From Ministeria vibrans ATCC 50519 (Eukaryota; Opisthokonta; Filasterea): DNA of 22,643 nt. Made by a program: the position numbers and the translations under genes. How positions within the stretch are numbered: position 1 is the first letter of the stretch; each line of letters opens with the position of its first letter. The stretch covers positions 9,985-32,627 of the forward strand of contig CALSCP010001404.1 in NCBI GenBank assembly GCA_943704425.1. Direction: 5' to 3'. Of this stretch, positions 1 to 15,928 are shown one piece after another. The notes under the pieces were generated by a model, which saw only the letters and a list, made by a program, of their open reading frames with translations, searched no databases and was not told where the DNA came from.

Positions 1-118
1 CTGCGTTTCAACGCGGACCTCAACGCACAAACTCAGGACAGACAGAGCGGTAGCACACAAAATCCTTTGCAATTATAATTATATTATTACATGCGTAATC
101 TCAACACCTCACTCACTC

Positions 119-216
<98 letters not shown>

Positions 217-632
217 CTTCGCTCTCTCTCCGTTTTTTCTTTTCTTTTATTAGCACTCAGCATTGCTGTCACACATGGGTCGCTAGAGATGACGGAGCTG
301 CTGTTGCGGTGCGGGGCGACCGTGGCGGGTAGTCCGGCGCTGCGAAGAGTGCGCCATGAGTCCATGCGCACTCTTTTGAACGACGAGCGATGGTATTGCA
401 TGACGAATTTTTTCTGTCTTGATTGACGTTTTACCTAAAACACTCACTTCCTCTCGACAGGAACTCGCTTCAGTGTCTGTGTCTGAGAGCCATGCGCACC
501 CACCGCGACCCGCATAGTATCCGGCTTCTGCACGAATACGGTCTCGAGAAGGTCACTGGAGAATTGTTGGGCAGCTCGGGTGACGCCTTACACATTCGTG
601 TGGTACCACTGGCGCAACGTTTTGAGAGATGA
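1..632 (+). CDS. Ankyrin-repeat and SOCS-box (ASB-like) protein, 3' part only
   Basis: The 5' end lies outside the window. Exons read as 1-49, 254-392 and 461-632 (TGA at 630-632), joined by introns 50-253 and 393-460. Exons 1 and 2 together give one ankyrin repeat: NADLNAQTQDRQSALSIAV, then THGSLEMTELLLRCGA. This matches the ankyrin consensus of a G-A-D-x-N-A turn, T/S-A-L-x-x-A-V, then E-x-x-x-L-L-L-x-x-G-A. The last exon starts NSLQCLCLRAM, which fits the elongin-BC-binding BC box (S/T/P-L-x-x-x-C-x-x-x-hydrophobic) of SOCS boxes, where proteins of this kind act as substrate receptors of cullin-RING ubiquitin ligases. No clear L-P-L-P cullin-5 box follows. Protein ends ...LAQRFER. The ankyrin call is strong and the SOCS call moderate; the substrate is unknown. 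It converges on the PAP2 gene with 57 bp between stops. Confidence 0.72.
123..212. repeat. (CT)n microsatellite in an intron of the ankyrin gene
   Basis: About 45 uninterrupted CT units fill the middle of intron 50-253. The downstream T-rich tract and TTTATTAG acceptor (ending at 253) remain intact, so the repeat effectively lengthens the polypyrimidine tract of the transcript. Long Leu-Ser or Arg-Glu open frames across it are artefacts of the repeat. Confidence 0.95.
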
Positions 633-684
633 TGGCACGTGAGGCGCCCCTCCATTTGAACACAAACAAACACACGAAGTTATT

Positions 685-690
685 TTTATT
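685..690 (-). terminator. AATAAA poly(A) signal overlapping the PAP2 stop codon
   Basis: On the minus strand the stop and signal read TAAATAAA, so AATAAA begins on the last base of the TAA stop (690). If used, the 3' UTR would be only some tens of bases and would run toward the convergent ankyrin gene. Confidence 0.45.
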
Positions 691-1649
691 TATACAATGC
701 TTTGAGGCGCTTTTTCTGCTGCGGGTAATATTTCGAGTGCTGTCTCCTGCTTACTGTCAAGTGGATCTCTGTCAGTTTGCCTAGCTCTAATACGCAGCGT
801 GCCCCATTCAAAGTACATGGTGAAAGCGAGAAGTGCTGAGAGTGCGCCGCAGAAGAGACCAATGAGCACGTCGGAGGGATGATGGCGAGCGTCGCGCAAG
901 CGTGTCAGGCCAATAAGAATGCTCCCCTGGATAGGCACAAGGAACACAACGATTTTCCACAGGTAGAGGTGCGTGCGATCAAAGGTGTTTAAGAAGGGTG
1001 GGAGCGCCACAAAGAGACTGGTGAAGAGGAAGGAGGCCATGGACAAGCTGGCGTGACCTGAGAAGAAGGAGCGGCGCAGCGCATCGTCCTCAGGCAGCCC
1101 GGTGCACCCGGCTTCCCCCGTGCCATTGGTGCATGTCAGATGGAGCAAGAAGGACGGCCGTGGCTCTCCGTACACCACCGACGCAGTGCCTTGAATCGCC
1201 TGCTGCACTGCGATCGCTGTCAATGCGCCCAGCAGGCCGTGGTGCAGCAGTGCGCGGGTGCTCTGGCGCGACAGCACATGTGCAAGCGGTATGCATACGA
1301 CGGGGACGCCAAAGCCAAGGGCGAGCAGCAGGGCCGAAGATACGGCGGACGTCCTACAACGACAAGTGGCGCCACATCAATCAGAGTGGCTCAAAACCCG
1401 CCCCTCCCCCTCCCCGGCGAGTCACACGCCACAGGCAAGGCGACTAGTGCGTGGGTAGCAGTCGTCTCTCAGTGAGGATCATGCCTATTGCTGTGCGTAC
1501 TTCTCTGGAGTCATCAGCGCAGGATCGCTCAGCGAGAAGGCGGGCACAGCTGGGGCGATAAACCCCGCACACACGCCACCAAACGCAAAAAGAACAACGG
1601 CCACCAGCCAATCGTGCCAGTACTCGCTTATGAGTGATTTGGACCGCAT
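690..1649 (-). CDS. PAP2-family lipid phosphate phosphatase, six membrane segments
   Basis: Two exons: 1649-1501 and 1353-690, with intron 1500-1354 (GTACGC...TTGTAG). Spliced length is 270 aa. Six hydrophobic segments sit at roughly residues 14-31, 53-75, 85-104, 152-170, 180-199 and 211-230. Family motifs of PAP2/LPP enzymes, which dephosphorylate phosphatidate and related lipid phosphates in membranes, are visible. C2 is S-G-H at 148-150. C3 is R201-x5-H207-x3-D211 within TRLRDARHHPSD. C1 survives only as YGEPRP ending at P116, and the usual lysine seven residues before the arginine is Ser108. FSLSDP near residue 38 matches the family's luminal F-S-L-x-D-P element. A start at 1718 would add 23 hydrophobic residues. 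I prefer 1649 because DWL follows directly. The stop overlaps an AATAAA. Divergent from the next gene. Confidence 0.85.
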
Positions 1650-1813
1650 GACGCCGCGTAAAAAGGACAATGTGTGAAAAAAGAATAGGCAAAGGAAAGG
1701 AAGCGTAATCATTTCCATTGAATATCTCTCGAGTGAATTAATTATTAACTCAGTCTCTTTTATCTTTTAGTTTTGTCCCAGTGCATGTCTCAACGACCGT
1801 CGTGCGCATAACC

Positions 1814-2260
1814 ATGCTTGCCATTGTTGGTGTGGTGCTGGACGTGTTCCACTCGGTCTTTCTCGGCAATGGTTTGTTGCTTCTGATTGCCGAAGGACTG
1901 TTTGGCTTGAAGCTACCGCAACCGCTCAATTCGGACGCAGTGCAACAGAGCCACGGGGCTACAAAGGCCCCGACCAACCTGGAGACGTACTGGCTGCGCG
2001 TCGTGATGACGTTCCAGGGGCCACTGGCGCTGATGCACATTGCGGGGTTGCTTGGCATCCTCAGCGACGACCAGCACGCCCTAGTGTGGGTCTTCGCCGG
2101 CCTCCACCACGCCGTTGACGCCCTCGGCATCCACCTGCGCCAAATCGTCCGTGCGACGCCCGGCAAGGGACACCTGGCGACCGCAAAGCACCGTGCTGCC
2201 TTCGCCGTCCACTTGGTCCTCGCCGCCCTCTTCTTCTGCTGCGCCAAGCTGCGCTTCTGA
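1814..2260 (+). CDS. Small polytopic membrane protein, family not recognised
   Basis: The first in-frame ATG is 1814, giving 148 aa ending at TGA 2258-2260. About four hydrophobic stretches are seen: near residues 2-30 (LAIVGVVLDVF...), 70-90 (WLRVVMTFQGPLALMHIAG), 95-118 (ALVWVFAGLHHAVDALGI) and 128-145 (AAFAVHLVLAALFFCCA). Several His residues lie within or beside the helices. I do not recognise the family and assign no function. The frame stays open upstream to 1771, directly after a good acceptor (CTTTTATCTTTTAG ending 1770). A short first exon at 1630-1673, donor GTGAAA, would join in frame and add a hydrophilic N-terminus, but it would lie antisense to PAP2 exon 1. The start is therefore uncertain; the body of the gene is convincing. 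Confidence 0.6.
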   Translation: MLAIVGVVLDVFHSVFLGNGLLLLIAEGLFGLKLPQPLNSDAVQQSHGATKAPTNLETYWLRVVMTFQGPLALMHIAGLLGILSDDQHALVWVFAGLHHAVDALGIHLRQIVRATPGKGHLATAKHRAAFAVHLVLAALFFCCAKLRF

Positions 2261-2652
2261 GTGCCACAATGAACAACACATTACCACCACACACTCCTTT
2301 CCACTCTGATGTTTCCTTTTTGAGCCGTTGTTGAGTTACATCGATCAGAGCGGTTTTGTGGTTCGTTTGTTTGTTTCCGGCTCATTCGTCACAATGAATT
2401 CAAAGAGACACGCTTCACTGCAATCAGTAGGTGAGGCAATCATCACATGACACACAGCGACTGTCCCGTGTCCAGCTTTCGATCTGTAGTGCTTCAATAT
2501 TCCGTCTTTCGAACTGAACTCAAAAAGTCAAAAAGTCAAAATTCAATTTTAATCGACACTCGCCAGTCTCTCAAGTCCGTGGCGCACCGCCCTAGCGTGT
2601 CACACATTCAGCTTGTTCCGTCTACGCCGTTGCGCTGCTCCAGTCTGGCTCC
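2261..2652. promoter_or_regulatory. 392-bp intergenic region upstream of the sorting nexin gene
   Basis: No gene is seen here. It follows the membrane-protein stop and precedes the sorting nexin ATG at 2653. It holds a short direct repeat of AAAAAGTC (2522-2541, two GTCAAAA copies at 2527-2533 and 2535-2541) in AT-rich sequence. The open frame from 2447 is only upstream extension of SH3 exon 2 read through the intron. Promoter function is inferred from position. Confidence 0.35.
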
Positions 2653-5092
<2,440 letters not shown>

Positions 5093-5148
5093 TAACTACC
5101 ACATTCATTTTTCTTTAGCACAAGTAACAAAAAACAAACAAACAAGGG

Positions 5149-5154
5149 TTTATT
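5149..5154 (-). terminator. AATAAA just after the PDS5 stop codon
   Basis: On the minus strand AATAAA begins ten bases after the TGA stop (5166-5164). It lies in the 71-bp gap to the sorting nexin stop, so both 3' UTRs must be short or overlap. Confidence 0.4.
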
Positions 5155-5163
5155 CTTTTCTTT

Positions 5164-11232
<6,069 letters not shown>

Positions 11233-11467
11233 ATTGAATAAAAAAAAAGTGTCAAAAAATAAGATTTTGCTATTCATTCAGGAAAATGGTCTCTCAATGC
11301 ACCGGAGGGCCCTTGAAAGTCGAATGTCAAAACTCAAAACTCGAAAGGGCTCAAAGGGGGAACTGGGTGCCAATGTCTACGAGAGTGACGAGACCCGGGT
11401 GTGACTCGGAGGTAGCAGCGTGAAAAATTATTATTATTGATTATTCATCTCAATTAATTTTGTATTC
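11233..11467. promoter_or_regulatory. Shared divergent promoter region, PDS5 / Nudix
   Basis: These 235 bp separate the PDS5 ATG (11232, minus) from the Nudix ATG (11468, plus). The region carries two GTCAAAA copies (11251-11257 and 11326-11332) and AT-rich stretches just before each start. No TATA box is convincing. Bidirectional use is inferred from gene orientation. Confidence 0.45.
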
Positions 11468-12619
11468 ATGTTCGTACTGCAACGAATCCGAATGAGCAAC
11501 CCTTCGCTGAAAAGTCTTCGATCGGCCATGTTCTTTAGTGGATCAACATTGGATCGAGTTGGGGTGCAGCGAACCGACGCGTCGGCCATCGAGGCGTTCC
11601 TCAGCGACGACACCACTCGGTTTGTGGTCTTCAACAAAGACCAGCCTCTGCTGCGCTTCATGCCTGGCCACACGTCGATTCCGTCGCTCAGCGAAGCCTA
11701 TTCACACCGGCTAGATCCGGCGCACCAGCCGTTGCGCATTGCGTGGCTCTCGCGCGCCGACGTCGAGCCGTTTGTGTTTGGGGCGGAAAAGGACAAGTGC
11801 CAGCTCGTGCTGCTCGGCCAAGGGGCGGTCGCCGGCGAGGACCGCGCGCACTTTGCCCTGGACGTGACGCAAGCGCCAGCCAAGGAAGGTACTCGCCAAG
11901 GAGGCGTCCAAGATTGCCCTTCTCACTTCCCCTTTGCGCTCTCAGACGTGCTGGTGGGCGATGCATCCTTCATGTCCATGCGACCGGCAGCCTTCTTTGT
12001 CACCCGCCACGATGCCTCTGTACTGGCGCAGGCGGCGTCTATGATTGAATGGCATGCACGCAGTGGTTTCTGTTCCGTGTGCGGCACCAAGACAGAGTCG
12101 GCAGACGCAGGACATCGACGGGTGTGTGGCAACACGTCGTGTCGCACTCACAAAGGCATCTACAACACCTGTCATCCACGTACCGACGCCGTTGTCATTA
12201 CTCTCGTGCTCTCGCCTGACCGCACCCATGTGCTTGCGGGCCATCGGAAATTGATGCCACGCTCCATGTACACTTGCATTGCGGGCTTTCTCGAGCCGGG
12301 TGAGACGCTCGAGGAGGCAGTGCGCCGCGAAGTCAAGGAGGAGACGGGCGTGCTCGTCGACGATGTTCACTATCAATGCTCGCAGCCATGGCCCTTTCCC
12401 TCGTCGCTCATGATCGGATGCATTGCACACGCGACCACCACCGAAATCAAGGCGGAGGACGACGAACTCGACGACATCAAGTGGGTCGCACGCTCCGACC
12501 TCGCCCGCGCCCTCGATGCCGATCCCGGGCGCAACCCTCCGCTCAGCTGGCCTCCTCACTTTGCCATTGCCAATCGTCTTGCCAGGGCCTATCTTCATCA
12601 AAGTGCCTCAAAACTGTGA
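11468..12619 (+). CDS. NADH pyrophosphatase (NudC/NUDT12 type) with peroxisomal SKL end
   Basis: Open frame of 383 aa. FFSGSTLDRVGVQR (residues 22-35) opens the N-terminal NudC-like domain. A zinc ribbon has C202-x2-C205 and C220-x4-C225. The Nudix box, residues 273-295, keeps G-x5-E-x7-R-E-x-x-E-E-x-G. The diagnostic SQPWPFPS (305-312) marks the NADH pyrophosphatase subfamily, which hydrolyses NAD(H) to NMN(H) and AMP and can remove NAD caps from RNA. The protein ends S-A-S-K-L, a canonical type 1 peroxisomal signal. Animal NUDT12 carries ankyrin repeats; none are seen here. Residues 142-160 (11889-11945) may be a 57-nt in-frame intron, giving 364 aa. ATGs at codons 9 and 21 are alternative starts. 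Confidence 0.92.
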   Translation: MFVLQRIRMSNPSLKSLRSAMFFSGSTLDRVGVQRTDASAIEAFLSDDTTRFVVFNKDQPLLRFMPGHTSIPSLSEAYSHRLDPAHQPLRIAWLSRADVEPFVFGAEKDKCQLVLLGQGAVAGEDRAHFALDVTQAPAKEGTRQGGVQDCPSHFPFALSDVLVGDASFMSMRPAAFFVTRHDASVLAQAASMIEWHARSGFCSVCGTKTESADAGHRRVCGNTSCRTHKGIYNTCHPRTDAVVITLVLSPDRTHVLAGHRKLMPRSMYTCIAGFLEPGETLEEAVRREVKEETGVLVDDVHYQCSQPWPFPSSLMIGCIAHATTTEIKAEDDELDDIKWVARSDLARALDADPGRNPPLSWPPHFAIANRLARAYLHQSASKL

Positions 12620-12829
12620 AACTGTAACAATAATGTCAAACTACTGCTTTTCTTTTATCAAAATACTTTATTTCGGCGCAAAATAAAATAGTTAAAAAGA
12701 TCTATGAATTACACACCTGAATAGTGAATAATTGGGCGAAATATTCCCTTTACTCTATACCCCTTTGCAATTATTGGAACATAAAAGAGACGAAAATGTA
12801 ATACAATTAATAAAGTTTTTTTTTGCATC
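12620..12829. other. AT-rich spacer with Nudix poly(A) signal
   Basis: The 210 bp between two same-strand genes are AT-rich. AATAAA at 12682-12687, 63 bases after the Nudix stop, is a likely poly(A) signal. The sequence just before the next ATG (12830) is TTAATAAAG plus a T run. No gene is seen. Confidence 0.5.
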
Positions 12830-15800
12830 ATGCCAGACTACTTGTCGTCGTCAGAGGAGTCTAGCGACGGCGAATACACACCGACAACAGTGGTGAAAAC
12901 CATCGTGACAAGCTCCACAGCGCACAATGAAAATGCCACTTCCGAGCCGCCTAACCCTTCGCCTCCGCGCGTCGACTCTCCCGAGGAATTCTCACCGTCG
13001 TCGTCTTCCTCATCATCTGCTCACTCGGCTGCGTCAAGTCATCGTGCGTCACCGTCCGCCGAAGCGACGCATCACGAAATTTATCGTTCCGTTGTCAAGG
13101 AAACGACCGACACAAACTGTGACCGCGCCTCGCGAGGCTCCTTGCTAAGCAGCGCCGCCGATGGCAACATGGATTTGGCTGCTCTCCGCAGGTCGCTGGG
13201 TCACATTGAAAAGGGCGCCTCCTCTGCTGATCCCAACACGCATACGGTGGCAGTTACCGCTTCGACAAATCACGACTCCGACACGGCCAGCAAAACCACA
13301 TCTGCTACGACTGCAACGCGAACCACCACCACCACGACGTCGGCCACCACAAATCCGTTTTACTCCAAGGAAGATGGACAGCGAGGACAAGGAGACTCGC
13401 TGTCGGCCATTGAGTTAGCAATGCTGCGTCGTTCCATTGCCGATCCCATTACCACGTCGGATGTGACGCGCGCTGGCACTGCGTACAAGGCCATTGAAAC
13501 CCACACGCTCATTAGCAACAATGGCATTAAGCCGGCCAGCAGCAGTACGTCTACTGGCCGCGAGGACCACGACGTGAAAGTCATTCGTCGACGCACCACG
13601 TCCAACACAATGATGACGGACACAGTCGACGGTATAACAGTGATTGACAACGACGACGATGGTGATCATGACGACGAGTACGACCAAACGGCCATTGAGC
13701 GTCTGGTGCTGGCCGAGTACATTGCAGAGTTGTCGCGACGCCTCGAAGCGGCTCGCGAGGCACGGCGCGAGAAGGAGGAGGCGAAGGAACAGAACGAAGC
13801 ACCCGATGACGTGGTTCTGTACGTGCTCGAATTGGGCTTCCACAAGTCGTTTGAGGACGCGGTCGAAGTGCGCCTTGTCGAAGGCACCTCTTTACTGACA
13901 TTCCTTCAACAGTGTACCGACGAGCTGGAGCTGCCGTACCCGGCGTTGCGGGCCTTCTTTAGCGACGGCTGTGAAATCACATCGGCCGAAATGCTGGATA
14001 ACCTCAACAGTGGTTCTATTGTGTGGGTCGCGACGGCTATCACGCTTGAGACACGCGACCCGGCAGCCATGGTGCGTCGTCAAAAGGGCTTGCACTGCGA
14101 TCGGTGGGACACGCGTGTGCAATTTCTCACCTCCAAACTACAGTACCGACCCAAAGGCGCTGCATTTGTCACGGGCGGCTACTCTACGATGCCCGGAAAG
14201 TGCGATGGTGACTGGCTTGAGCGCATGAAGGAGCAGCAGGTGTACTACCCGGCCGAAGTGACCGTCAATCAGACCGACGACGGTGCGTCGGTGATGGTCG
14301 AGGCGACAGGACGCACGCGTATGGTGGCCAACGAGCAGCCCCCAGCAGAGCCACAGCACCGCCCGCGCACGGGTGGCCCACTGCCCTTCTCCACGCTGCG
14401 ACGCCGCCAACGCAGACCCGCACCCGATCAGCGGGGCCACGAGCAGGCCACCGCTGCAACGTCGACGACGTCAGCACTCACAACCACAACCAAAGCCACC
14501 GAGGAGGCAGCAACGTCTGCAAGTGCGATGCATCAGGATCAGTCAACGCATCAACAACAACAATTAGAGCAGTCTCTGTACTCTACGCAATACGGTGGAC
14601 ATGTGGGCCCCGAGCACCGTCGCTACCCTCTAGAACGGTACAGTGAGACGGTGACGGAAACGTCCGTCACCGGCGACACACGGGGCAGTGGACGCTACAT
14701 CAACTCGTCATTTTTTCACTTGGGCGACTGGCACGCCCGTCGCGACGACCGCACTTCTCATGGCACAAAACCAACAACATCAACATCAAGCACGCTGGTC
14801 TATCGTCCTCACACTGCTGGTGCATCGACATCGTCACAGTATTATAGCCCCAATGTGACGACGACCATTCATCGAGTCGCAGTGCCCTCGCTCACCACCA
14901 TCGCAATGACCAACGACACTAGAACTGGCACTGCATCGTTAACGTCATCCTCGAGCAATCGCACCACCATGACCCGACCGATCGTAAGTGCGACGTCGAC
15001 TCGCGATCGGGTAACGACCACCACTCATGCAGATCATGATCAGCTCACTCGTCCAGCGGCGGGTGCAACCGACCGTGTCTACCACACCACCACGCTCATG
15101 TCGGCATCTGTGCGCCCCCCCGCGACAACAACAGCGCCATCGGTGCGAACGGATCGGCTGCAGACGGAGCACTACGTGGCTCACGCGCACTCTGCGCCTC
15201 TCACCTCTGCGCGTGCTCGACGTCGCACAGTGAGTGGCACTAGTACTGCTGGCGAGTCTGCTGCCCTCGCGGCTTCCGATGCCACGGCTGCCGCATCTCA
15301 CTTGGTGGAGCTGCCCGTGCGTGGCTCGCAGGTTCACCTCGGAAAAAAGCTCAACTGGGGGCGCTTGACTGCATCAACGTCGCCAAGTCATACCGGAGCC
15401 ACCGGAGGACGCTGTGCTGTCTCTTGGACACGGCACAGTCTCGGTGGCTGTCCTCAAGGTGGGCGTGAAAAAACACTCTCAATCGGACACGTGTGTGGCA
15501 CTCAACTCAATGCGGTCGAGGCACGTGGATCACGATTAGGTGGACGTAGTCGTCGATCTGGAGGCAGTTTAGTACTGTCGCGCAGCTACGATGCACAGTC
15601 TAGTCTCACCGGCCCTAGCGCTCATTATGCGTCTGCTGCCGATTTTGGCGCTTCAAGCGTAAGTGGCGCTTGGATGTCTCGCAATGGCACTGTTCTTCAC
15701 CGTCTTCAGCTCAGTGGTGAGGCATCATCATCCTCTGCGTCACCCTCAGGTGCTCTCAATGCGTCAGCTTCAGACTCAGCATGCCATACTCATGCGTGCT

Positions 15801-15928
15801 CACCCGCCAAGGTGACCCGCCTTTCCTCTAAAGGCACAAGTCGTGGCGCGCTGTCGTCTTCCACACGCGCTCGCTCCTCCTCAACATCTTCGAAAAGTCT
15901 CAGTCAAGTCGCCGTCCCCGCACTCTGA
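12830..15928 (+). CDS. Large Ser/Thr-rich protein with one doublecortin-like segment
   Basis: Uninterrupted frame of 1032 aa. Most of it is low-complexity and probably disordered, rich in Ser, Thr, Ala and His. A charged helix (ERLVLAEYIAELSRRLEAAR, about residues 287-320) precedes the only compact region, about 327-404. That region ends RAFFSDGCEITSAEM...SGSIVWVATA, resembling the doublecortin fold pattern (hydrophobic-R-x-hydrophobic-F/Y-x-x-D-G-x-x-hydrophobic, later G-x-x-Y/W-V-A). Doublecortin domains bind microtubules, but the match is by eye and weak. A motif LAxLRRS occurs twice (MDLAALRRS at 114, IELAMLRRS at 194). No intron is apparent, unlike most neighbours. Only 97 bp separate it from the following gene. 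Real as a gene; function unassigned. Confidence 0.7.
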   Translation: MPDYLSSSEESSDGEYTPTTVVKTIVTSSTAHNENATSEPPNPSPPRVDSPEEFSPSSSSSSSAHSAASSHRASPSAEATHHEIYRSVVKETTDTNCDRASRGSLLSSAADGNMDLAALRRSLGHIEKGASSADPNTHTVAVTASTNHDSDTASKTTSATTATRTTTTTTSATTNPFYSKEDGQRGQGDSLSAIELAMLRRSIADPITTSDVTRAGTAYKAIETHTLISNNGIKPASSSTSTGREDHDVKVIRRRTTSNTMMTDTVDGITVIDNDDDGDHDDEYDQTAIERLVLAEYIAELSRRLEAAREARREKEEAKEQNEAPDDVVLYVLELGFHKSFEDAVEVRLVEGTSLLTFLQQCTDELELPYPALRAFFSDGCEITSAEMLDNLNSGSIVWVATAITLETRDPAAMVRRQKGLHCDRWDTRVQFLTSKLQYRPKGAAFVTGGYSTMPGKCDGDWLERMKEQQVYYPAEVTVNQTDDGASVMVEATGRTRMVANEQPPAEPQHRPRTGGPLPFSTLRRRQRRPAPDQRGHEQATAATSTTSALTTTTKATEEAATSASAMHQDQSTHQQQQLEQSLYSTQYGGHVGPEHRRYPLERYSETVTETSVTGDTRGSGRYINSSFFHLGDWHARRDDRTSHGTKPTTSTSSTLVYRPHTAGASTSSQYYSPNVTTTIHRVAVPSLTTIAMTNDTRTGTASLTSSSSNRTTMTRPIVSATSTRDRVTTTTHADHDQLTRPAAGATDRVYHTTTLMSASVRPPATTTAPSVRTDRLQTEHYVAHAHSAPLTSARARRRTVSGTSTAGESAALAASDATAAASHLVELPVRGSQVHLGKKLNWGRLTASTSPSHTGATGGRCAVSWTRHSLGGCPQGGREKTLSIGHVCGTQLNAVEARGSRLGGRSRRSGGSLVLSRSYDAQSSLTGPSAHYASAADFGASSVSGAWMSRNGTVLHRLQLSGEASSSSASPSGALNASASDSACHTHACSPAKVTRLSSKGTSRGALSSSTRARSSSTSSKSLSQVAVPAL

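Noticed and set aside
1300-1353. Apparent frameshift in the second membrane segment of PAP2
   Set aside because: It came from a miscopied base. On recount the exon reads through in one frame (TSAVSSALLLALGFGVPVVC).
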